In this document: piece by piece, positions 25,751 to 31,961 of the stretch
Numbering within the stretch: the stretch's first letter is position 1
How the letters are laid out: every line of letters begins with the position of its first letter
From: JBMNGW01 sp050950025
GTDB lineage: Bacteria; Spirochaetota; Spirochaetia; Sphaerochaetales; Sphaerochaetaceae
Direction: 5' to 3'
NCBI GenBank assembly: GCA_050950025.1
Contig: JBMNGW010000004.1
Span: 1-64,000, forward strand
Length of the DNA: 64,000 nt
Made by a program: the position numbers and the translations under genes
The notes under the pieces: generated by a model
What the model saw: only the letters and a program-made list of their open reading frames with translations
What the model was told of the DNA's origin: nothing
The model's database searches: none

Positions 25751-27037
25751 TCATCCCCACACCTGCATAAGCATATGGTTGTACCAATAGCGAAAATTAC
25801 GGTAGTTACGGGCTTCTTGTTCAGTGATGATGGTACAATGGCGCAAAATATCTTCCACATACTGATAAATACTGTTGCCAATGCGCTCGTCTTCAAACAA
25901 AACATTCAACTCTCGAGAAAGCGTTTCGGAGCGAAAGTTGTAATTGGCACTCCCTACAGTGGCTAATTTTCTGTCGGCAAGCAACATCTTTGCATGAAGA
26001 AAAGCCCCATTGGGTGAATCATACATATAAACAGTCGCCCCTGCTTGCATCAAATCAAGAATACCGTAGCGAGAAGCCATTTCGTATTTAGGTTGGGTGG
26101 AAAACTCTGATAAAATAACATTCACTTTTACTCCCCGGTTGACTGTGTAACGAATACGGGCCAACAAAGAGGGATTAAGAAACGTATAACCTTGTATCAT
26201 CCACAGCTCTTGCTCAGCAGAGATTGCAAACAGATCGAATAAATCGGTAATAAGGGGGTTTTGGGGAAACTTGTGATCGAGTACCCACATCTTTGTTGTT
26301 TGCCCCTCTTCAGCCAAATTAATCTGCGCAACAGCAAACATCTTAGACTCAAGGCGATAGGTGGAGTACTTATTCCAGGTATCGACAAAGCTGTCGATTA
26401 CATAACGGATGGTTTGCGGTGATTTCATTTCAATCATCGTGTCGATATTCCCCACCCCGGTAGGCCAGGCAACAGAGGTGTGGTTGACATTCACTCCCCC
26501 CAAAGCGATGGTTGTGCCGTCTATCACCCAGTATTTGCGATGATCACGATCAAGGAGGTTGGGCAGGAAAAAAAGGTTGCTTAACGACAAGGAGTTGTAT
26601 TCAACTACGTTTAACCCAAGGTGCTGCAAATACATGTAAGCCGCTTTGATACGATCGTTAACTACCGGAACCATTTGGAAATTGGAAGAAGAATCTATCA
26701 GCACATAGACATTGACTCCTTGGCGTGCTTTTTGAGCCAAAGCTTCCCACACCGGATTTACCGACGGATGCTCAACTCCCAAAAAAGTGGAAACAATGAT
26801 GTAATCCTGAGCTTGCTGTATTAATTCAAAAGAGCGGTCGTGCCAATCGCTACCCGTATGGTAAAAGAGAGGGACGGTTGTTTGAAACTGGGGAACGCCA
26901 GCTTCTTCTAAAAAAGAGGAGACCGATTGTCCCTTAGCTTCGATGTTTTCCAAATGACGTATTGTCGAACAGGAACTAAATCCAAGGATTAATAAAAGAG
27001 TAATTGCAATGGTAGCAGCAACCTTTGAGAAACTCAT
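25751..27037 (-). CDS. Phospholipase D-family lipoprotein (cardiolipin synthase-like)
   Basis: A 428-residue protein with a lipoprotein signal (LLLILGFSSC, Cys ~23) and two HKD motifs, HRKYWVID (~205-212 of the start at 27037) and HAKMLLAD near residue 350, each with a following G or S/N. It should cleave or transfer phosphodiester bonds of phospholipids at the membrane surface. The start at 27037 is set by the lipobox position; no clear ribosome binding site is seen, though TATAGT lies upstream. The two barrel-like genes downstream likely form an operon with it. Confidence 0.85.
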   Translation of the reverse strand: MSFSKVAATIAITLLLILGFSSCSTIRHLENIEAKGQSVSSFLEEAGVPQFQTTVPLFYHTGSDWHDRSFELIQQAQDYIIVSTFLGVEHPSVNPVWEALAQKARQGVNVYVLIDSSSNFQMVPVVNDRIKAAYMYLQHLGLNVVEYNSLSLSNLFFLPNLLDRDHRKYWVIDGTTIALGGVNVNHTSVAWPTGVGNIDTMIEMKSPQTIRYVIDSFVDTWNKYSTYRLESKMFAVAQINLAEEGQTTKMWVLDHKFPQNPLITDLFDLFAISAEQELWMIQGYTFLNPSLLARIRYTVNRGVKVNVILSEFSTQPKYEMASRYGILDLMQAGATVYMYDSPNGAFLHAKMLLADRKLATVGSANYNFRSETLSRELNVLFEDERIGNSIYQYVEDILRHCTIITEQEARNYRNFRYWYNHMLMQVWG

Positions 27038-27175
27038 AGCATTGACTATATCAAATTGTCCAAGAAAAATGTATCTCAATTGTGTAATGAAACTGATACT
27101 TATTTCCTCAACTAAGCACCATCTCACTTGTTTCACGCCGTTGTCCTTTTTATACTCGTAGTCCAAGGAGCCACA

Positions 27176-27565
27176 ATGTTGTTACCATTTTGTGCCGTCG
27201 GAGCAGGGGGCTGTTTAGGAGCCTGTCTGCGGTTTTTAATTTCAAAAACAACTGTTTCTCATGCTTCATTTCCTTGGGGAACGCTTTTGTCCAATGTGCT
27301 TGCAGGTCTGTTAATCGGCCTTATCATAGGAATTGAGCGGCACTACGGAACGCTTAATGAACAGCTGAAACTATTTGCAACTGTCGGATTTTTAGGCGGC
27401 TTAAGCACATTTTCAGCTTTCAGCTTAGAAACTGTCTCTATGATTGAGAACGGGTTTTTTCTTAAAGCAGCAGTCAATACAGCGCTAAATGTAACAACCA
27501 GCTTTTTAGCAGTCGCTTTTGGTCTCTTTGTAGTCCGTCTTCTCAATTCCTCCTTTGGCCGTTAA
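27176..27565 (+). CDS. crcB: Fluoride channel CrcB (Fluc)
   Basis: A 129-residue four-helix membrane protein exporting fluoride. Family features: GAGGCLGACLRFLIS, FPWGTLLSNVLAG, and the GFLGGLSTFSAFSLE signature. AAGGAG lies before the ATG at 27176, so the TTG-initiated longer frame is rejected. No fluoride riboswitch consensus was found upstream. The last codons and stop lie in the left copy of the direct repeat that brackets the ABC cassette. Confidence 0.93.
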   Translation: MLLPFCAVGAGGCLGACLRFLISKTTVSHASFPWGTLLSNVLAGLLIGLIIGIERHYGTLNEQLKLFATVGFLGGLSTFSAFSLETVSMIENGFFLKAAVNTALNVTTSFLAVAFGLFVVRLLNSSFGR

Positions 27566-27570
27566 AACTG
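27546..27570. repeat. Left copy of an imperfect direct repeat flanking the ABC cassette
   Basis: ATTCCTCCTTTG plus four bases plus TTAAAACTG; 22 of 25 bases match 30254-30278. It contains the last codons of crcB and its stop. The 2.7 kb between the copies holds the ABC cassette and a dead gene fragment. Confidence 0.5.
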
Positions 27571-27596
27571 CATATGTTACTTTCTTGCTATTTCTC

Positions 27597-27625
27597 TTGT
27601 TGGTAGATAGAGAATTATCTATACT
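27597..27625 (+). promoter_or_regulatory. Promoter and operator of the ABC transporter cassette, leaderless arrangement
   Basis: TTGTTG (27597-27602), a 17-base spacer and TATACT (27620-27625). The predicted start of transcription is the A of ATG at 27632. An inverted repeat TAGATA-N6-TATCTA (27604-27621) fills the spacer, where a repressor would block RNA polymerase. Confidence 0.6.
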
Positions 27626-27631
27626 GATTTT

Positions 27632-28351
27632 ATGTTAATTTGTACCAACTTGAGTAAGCAATATGGAAAAAATGGGCCTCTGGCGGTAGATGATCTGAGC
27701 TTGCGTGTAAGCGAGGGTGAAATCTTCGGATTCCTCGGTCCAAACGGAGCGGGAAAGTCGACGACGATTAAGATAATCGTGTCCTTACTTAATAGCGATA
27801 CCGGAGAAGTGAGCTTAGATGGTATCGCCTTAAAGGATGATCCCATTGCGTATAAGAAGCTCATTGGCTATGTAGCGGATGAGCCGCACTTCTACGATAA
27901 GATGAGTGCCAACGAACATCTGACTTTTATCGGTAATCTTTATCAAATCTCCCAAGAGGAGCGAACAAATCGAATTACTTCCCTTGCGACAACGCTTCGT
28001 CTTCAAGATGCTCTTGACGATGAGATCGGCTCCTTTTCCCATGGTATGAAACAGAAGTTAGCAATCATCAGTGCGCTTCTGCCCAGCCCCAAGCTCCTGA
28101 TCTTGGATGAGCCGATGGTAGGCTTAGATCCAAAAGCGGCGTTTGAGGTCAAGAATCTCCTTAAAGAGTTGGCCGATAACGGAAAGATCGTTTTCTTTTC
28201 CACCCACGTACTGGCGGTAGCTCAGCAGCTGTGTACCAGCTTGGGGATTATCAAGGAAGGAAAACTAATCTACCAAGGTACCTTTGATGATCTAAAGAAG
28301 GAACGCGATGAGAGCTTGGAAGAGCTTTTCTTAGAGTTGACGGAGAGCTGA
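27632..28351 (+). CDS. ABC transporter ATP-binding protein
   Basis: A 239-residue ATPase with Walker A (GPNGAGKSTTIK, ~38-49), signature SHGMKQK, Walker B (LLILDEPMVGLDP) and the STHVL switch histidine. It energises the permease encoded two bases downstream. The substrate is unknown; the drug/ABC-2 type is most likely. No Shine-Dalgarno precedes the ATG; the promoter suggests a leaderless message. Confidence 0.92.
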   Translation: MLICTNLSKQYGKNGPLAVDDLSLRVSEGEIFGFLGPNGAGKSTTIKIIVSLLNSDTGEVSLDGIALKDDPIAYKKLIGYVADEPHFYDKMSANEHLTFIGNLYQISQEERTNRITSLATTLRLQDALDDEIGSFSHGMKQKLAIISALLPSPKLLILDEPMVGLDPKAAFEVKNLLKELADNGKIVFFSTHVLAVAQQLCTSLGIIKEGKLIYQGTFDDLKKERDESLEELFLELTES

Positions 28352-28353
28352 GA

Positions 28354-29994
28354 ATGCGAATCTCTGTTGTCATACTCTTAATCCGAACCTACCTCAAAGG
28401 AACCAAACCAATCAGGGCGCTCATTGAGCGCATCAGCTTCGGAAAGAAAAAATCTGTGAAGATGATTAGCGGAATTGCTCTTACGCTATTGATGGGGTTT
28501 TCCTTGGCGATGTTTCTCTTTTTGATGGGAATAAACTTCTACAACTACCAAATGGTTGGCTTAATGGTAGGAAAGCCCAATGTCGGTGTTCTGTTGGGCC
28601 TAGCATTTGGTACAATCAGTGTTCTGATTTTTAGCGCCCCTGCGGCAATCAACATTCTCCATGGTGCCAAAGATATCGAGCGCCTTCGGGCTCTTGCGAT
28701 TGGAGAGGGGGAGTTGGCTTTAAGCCGTTTAATCATCTTCTACCTCCATTTTGCTCCGGTCTACCTCTTCTTTGTCCTCCCTTCGCTCACTATCGGGATG
28801 ATGACAGGAGGCTTCTCACTCTTCTACCTGCTTAGTGGAATTCTTCTGCTACTTTTCGGCCCTATCATTCCAATCCTCATCGCCACACTTTTGGAGATAG
28901 GGGTTGTTCATCTGACTAAAGGCAGGCGTGCCCAGCGATCTGGCGAGCTCATATACTTGGTAATTATGATGGCCTTTGTCATTGGTCTTACCTCCCAGAT
29001 GGGAAAAAATGCCGATATGGTCGGCGATCTGCAAGGTCTTACTCATCAATTGACCCCCGTCATCGCCAAACTTGTTCGAATCTTAGCACCCTTCACCTTT
29101 CAAGTTTATGGTTTAGAGAATCCAATCTTCTTGCTACTTTGGCTGGCTCTTACGTTAGTCTTCTGTTACATAACGTTCACCATCGTTTCAACAACCTACA
29201 GCACCTCTTGCTCGTTGTTGGCCTCCAGTGGCTATCAAACAAAGAAGCGAAGAAGGAACAATACCCACCAAAGCCGCCCAACCTTGGCGCTGATGAAGCG
29301 CGATTGGACGATTCTTCTCTCCTTTAGCGGGTTTATCTTTGAACTTGGTGGGGAGTTGCTTATCCCCCTGATTCTCATCATCACCTACAGTGCAATGGGG
29401 ATTATGGGCGATATCTCTTCTGCAACAAAAGCCCTTGCCGAATTCCCCCTTTTTGAACCGGTGGTAGTCCTTGTGCTGTTGATGTTTGCCAACATGAGTT
29501 TGCTCTCCTCAACCAGTGTATCCCGCCAAGGCAAGCTTGCCCTCAATGACCGCCTCTATCCCTTGGAACCTCAAATCTTTGTCAATGCAAAATTATATCT
29601 TCACGTCCTTCTTGTAGGTAGTGCTAATCTTCTCTATCTCTTGGCCGCAACTCTAATTTTCAACTTTGCACTCGCTCGTCTAGGAATCTACATTGTTCTT
29701 TCGCTTCTTTCGATTATTGGAACAAGTTTCTTCCACCTGGGAATCGATTACCGAAACCCTCTTTTGGAGTGGACCAGTGCCCAGCAGGCGATGAAACGCA
29801 ATCCCAACGGGCTCATTGGAATCTTGGTCTCCTTCTTGTTTGTTCTCTGGATTGGGGTATTTTTGGTAGGACTACCGTACTTCTTTAAACTCGCCCAAGC
29901 AAGTGTTCACGCCATTACTCTTATCGTGGCTTTCGCCACTACGAAAGTTGCCCAGCGGCTTGCCTACAAAAGTGCAATTCGCTTTCTTGCCTAG
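28354..29994 (+). CDS. ABC transporter permease (ABC-2-like)
   Basis: A 546-residue membrane protein with about 12 hydrophobic segments (for example ~40-65, 75-100, 120-175, 200-220, and several after 330). It contains no soluble domain. It follows the ATPase gene directly and is its likely membrane partner. The substrate is unknown. The family assignment rests on context and membrane topology. Confidence 0.8.
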   Translation: MRISVVILLIRTYLKGTKPIRALIERISFGKKKSVKMISGIALTLLMGFSLAMFLFLMGINFYNYQMVGLMVGKPNVGVLLGLAFGTISVLIFSAPAAINILHGAKDIERLRALAIGEGELALSRLIIFYLHFAPVYLFFVLPSLTIGMMTGGFSLFYLLSGILLLLFGPIIPILIATLLEIGVVHLTKGRRAQRSGELIYLVIMMAFVIGLTSQMGKNADMVGDLQGLTHQLTPVIAKLVRILAPFTFQVYGLENPIFLLLWLALTLVFCYITFTIVSTTYSTSCSLLASSGYQTKKRRRNNTHQSRPTLALMKRDWTILLSFSGFIFELGGELLIPLILIITYSAMGIMGDISSATKALAEFPLFEPVVVLVLLMFANMSLLSSTSVSRQGKLALNDRLYPLEPQIFVNAKLYLHVLLVGSANLLYLLAATLIFNFALARLGIYIVLSLLSIIGTSFFHLGIDYRNPLLEWTSAQQAMKRNPNGLIGILVSFLFVLWIGVFLVGLPYFFKLAQASVHAITLIVAFATTKVAQRLAYKSAIRFLA

Positions 29995-30262
29995 GAGGTA
30001 AGAAACGCTTTGGCGCAAATAGACGCTGAAGGGAGGCTCTGCTTCCAAGATGAGAAGAAGACCAAATCCGCGGCCTCAAGCATCAGAATGTCTGTTGGAC
30101 CGCCGCTGATTGCAACGATGCGCTCCTAGATGTTTCGCAGTTCGTTAAGGTTAGTGCGCTTCTCATCTTCTTGGACTTGGTTTACCCGTTCGGCGGCATA
30201 TCAGTTGGCAAACTGGATGAGCTTATTCGCGGAGGGGATGACTTCGTTGTAGTATTCCTCCT
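29995..30262 (-). pseudogene. Dead fragment, possibly a pyruvate formate-lyase-like glycyl radical enzyme
   Basis: One minus-strand frame reads EEYYNEVIPSANKLIQFAN, stop, YAAERVNQVQEDEKRT, LNELRNI, stop, ERIVAISGG. The two stops (TGA, TAG) could be CGA and CAG after C-to-T changes, which gives FANRYA and RNIQER. The EVIPS..LIQFANRYA pattern resembles part of glycyl radical enzymes, but it is short and this call is tentative. There are no start or end signals. This and the tRNA promoter are all that the 330-base gap between the permease and the tRNA holds. Confidence 0.3.
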
Positions 30263-30278
30263 TTGAGCATTAAAACTG
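30254..30278. repeat. Right copy of the imperfect direct repeat flanking the ABC cassette
   Basis: Matches 27546-27570 at 22 of 25 positions. It lies just before the tRNA-Val promoter. Confidence 0.5.
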
Positions 30279-30280
30279 TA

Positions 30281-30309
30281 TGGACACAACGATTCTATTA
30301 GGGTAAGAT
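30281..30309 (+). promoter_or_regulatory. Promoter of tRNA-Val
   Basis: TGGACA (30281-30286), 17 bases, TAAGAT (30304-30309), followed by the tRNA 16 bases later. Confidence 0.5.
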
Positions 30310-30324
30310 ACCTCCCAGATTGGC

Positions 30325-30398
30325 GGGCGGTTAACTCAGCGGGAGAAGTGCCACCTTGACATGGTGGAAGTCGTTGGTTTCAAATCCAATACCGCCCA
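30325..30398 (+). tRNA. tRNA-Val (anticodon GAC), with two likely extra bases
   Basis: The acceptor arms GGGCGGT and ACCGCCC pair perfectly and an A follows as discriminator. The anticodon arm is CCACC-TTGACAT-GGTGG, giving anticodon GAC. The T arm GTTGG..CCAAT encloses an 8-base loop (TTTCAAAT) where seven (TTCAAAT) are standard, and the D arm reads GAGAAGT where GAGAGT would close a 4-base stem. Removing one T (30378-30380) and one A (30346-30347) gives a normal 72-base tRNA. No CCA is encoded. Either these are sequence errors or the gene is defective. Confidence 0.8.
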
Positions 30399-30401
30399 AA
30401 G

Positions 30402-30438
30402 CAGGCTGTTCCAAAAGGGACAGCCTGTTCTGTTTTCA
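30402..30438 (+). terminator. Terminator of tRNA-Val
   Basis: An 11-pair stem (CAGGCTGTTCC / GGGACAGCCTG, with one G-T wobble) closes an AAAA loop and is followed by a T-rich tail (TTCTGTTTT). Confidence 0.75.
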
Positions 30439-30461
30439 AGGACGAAGTGCCTTTCTTTGGG

Positions 30462-30467
30462 TATAAT
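30462..30467 (+). promoter_or_regulatory. -10 box of the DNA glycosylase gene, leaderless arrangement
   Basis: A perfect TATAAT ends six bases before the GTG at 30474, the preferred start of the glycosylase. No ribosome binding site lies in between, and no good -35 was seen. Confidence 0.45.
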
Positions 30468-30473
30468 GAGATT

Positions 30474-31133
30474 GTGAGTGAACAAAACTGGTTCCAATAC
30501 GGAGCAAAAGAACTAGATTACTTAAGTAAAAACGATGAACGCTTGGGGTGGGCCATCAAACAGATTGGCTTTATTAAGCGCGCAATCGAGCCCGATTTCT
30601 TTAGCTCAATCACCCGCTCAATTATTGGTCAGCAAATCTCCACTGCAGCCCAAAGGTCGGTGTTCAACAAACTCCTTCTCACTGTTGGCACTTTGAACCC
30701 CAAGAATGTCCTCGCTTTATCGACTGAACAGTTACAAAGTGTCGGTATGACAAGCCGCAAAGCTATCTACATTCAAGAAATTGCCCAAAAAATGGAGAGC
30801 TCAGAGCTCAACCCCGCCTTATTCGACTCTATGAGCGATCAAGAAGTAATCACTGCACTTGTGGCTCTTAAAGGGGTGGGAGTCTGGACAGCCGAAATGC
30901 TCTTAATCTTCTCTTTACAACGGCCCAACATTGTTTCGTGGGGTGATTTGGCCATCGTGCGCGGAATGCGCATGCTCTACCAAAAAGAGAAAATTACGAA
31001 ACAGGAATTTGAAACTATTACCGCTGCCTACTCCCCCTATGGCTCTATTGCCAGCCTCTATTTATGGGCTGTAGCCGGAAAAAAGATAGAGGGGCTATCT
31101 GATCCCGCCCCTCCCAAGAAAAAAAGAACATAG
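30474..31133 (+). CDS. DNA-3-methyladenine glycosylase (HhH-GPD, AlkA-like)
   Basis: A 219-residue base-excision repair glycosylase that would remove alkylated purines. Family features: the SIIGQQISTAAQRSVFNKL helix, and the helix-hairpin-helix LKGVGVWTAEMLLIFSL with catalytic Asp in SWGDLAIVRGM. The GTG at 30474 is chosen because TATAAT lies immediately upstream, which places the longer frame (30447) before the transcription start. The 152 bases after it hold only a weak hairpin near 31255-31272. Confidence 0.88.
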   Translation: MSEQNWFQYGAKELDYLSKNDERLGWAIKQIGFIKRAIEPDFFSSITRSIIGQQISTAAQRSVFNKLLLTVGTLNPKNVLALSTEQLQSVGMTSRKAIYIQEIAQKMESSELNPALFDSMSDQEVITALVALKGVGVWTAEMLLIFSLQRPNIVSWGDLAIVRGMRMLYQKEKITKQEFETITAAYSPYGSIASLYLWAVAGKKIEGLSDPAPPKKKRT

Positions 31134-31285
31134 CGTTCACTTTGTCATGCCTATTGTCCTTGTTAAGGTGTTTGACATTGCCCAATGGGTTTGCCAATAA
31201 AAAGCGAACGTAGCAGCTGAGCTACTTATCCAGGAACACCAGGTGCGTGGGATTGGAAGGAAAAAACTTCCTATCTCCTCTTTTT

Positions 31286-31771
31286 CTAGCTCAGGCGAAT
31301 AAGGTCTTTTGTGATACCCAACTTTTCGGCCAAGGCTTCAATGCACAATTCATGGTCCTCTTCGGGCTTCAAACCGCTAATAATAATGGCTCCAATGACA
31401 CCCACGTTGGCAACAATGATGGGGAACCCTCCTCCGGCAAAACCGTACTCTGTCTCATCGACAAAAAACCGTTCTGCTGCTTTTTTGCCTTCAAAAGCAA
31501 GTTGGTGCTGTAAATAGAGGGTACTGCGATTAAAACGAAGGACACTTCTTTTTTTGCGCTCAATCCAAGCCCCGTTATGAGCTGCCGTATTGTCATCGGC
31601 CCAATGAAACAAGCAGCGGCCATTTGTGCTGATATCGATGGCAATAGGCAGTGATGCTTCCAAGGCCCGCTTGCGTAGCTGCGTGCCAATTTCCCAAGCT
31701 TCAGAAGCTCCAAAATGGGAAAATTGCAGCTGTTTTTCTTGGGCTAACAGTATCTTCATCTCTTTTGTCAT
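31286..31771 (-). CDS. UPF0303 / HbpS-GlcG-like heme-degrading domain protein
   Basis: A 161-residue protein of the UPF0303 type: EAWEIGTQLRKRALEASLPI, IDISTNGRCLFHWA, GGGFPIIVANVGVIGAIIIS and the EEDHELCIEALAEKL end. The fold is shared with HbpS/GlcG proteins, some of which bind haem; function here is unknown. AAGGAGAG precedes the ATG, and a TGG-TATACT extended -10 (31804-31799) lies upstream. Confidence 0.85.
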   Translation of the reverse strand: MTKEMKILLAQEKQLQFSHFGASEAWEIGTQLRKRALEASLPIAIDISTNGRCLFHWADDNTAAHNGAWIERKKRSVLRFNRSTLYLQHQLAFEGKKAAERFFVDETEYGFAGGGFPIIVANVGVIGAIIISGLKPEEDHELCIEALAEKLGITKDLIRLS

Positions 31772-31822
31772 GACAAGCTCTCCTTATACGAACAGCTCAG
31801 TATACCACAGTAAAAAGGGGTG

Positions 31823-31844
31823 AACAGCCGAAAATTCAGCTGTT
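31823..31844. promoter_or_regulatory. Operator-like dyad upstream of the MMPL operon
   Basis: AACAGCCGAA-AA-TTCAGCTGTT: the 10-base arms match at 9 of 10 positions. It overlaps a TTATAG -10 candidate (31843-31848), so it could be a repressor or activator site for the MMPL operon. Confidence 0.45.
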
Positions 31845-31853
31845 ATAGGACCA

Positions 31854-31871
31854 CTCACCTCTTAAGGTGAG
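31854..31871 (+). other. Perfect 7-base-pair hairpin in the MMPL leader
   Basis: CTCACCT-CTTA-AGGTGAG, about 90 bases before the MMPL start. No T-run follows, so it is not a standard terminator. It may be a second regulator site or an mRNA leader hairpin. Confidence 0.35.
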
Positions 31872-31961
31872 AGCTATTTCATCCTTGGTAAGTAGACAAA
31901 TAGTCCGCTTTGGGCGATGTGCAGAAAAGGGGAAAGTCCTATCATCAAGTATGGAGTTACT

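Noticed and set aside
27060..27175. Fluoride riboswitch upstream of crcB
   Set aside because: The sequence lacks the conserved GG-GATGG core and the trailing CTGATGA-type element of the crcB motif.
29995..30262. Selenocysteine or pyrrolysine at in-frame TGA/TAG in the fragment
   Set aside because: Both stop types occur in a short fragment without start, end or a supporting hairpin, so decay is simpler.
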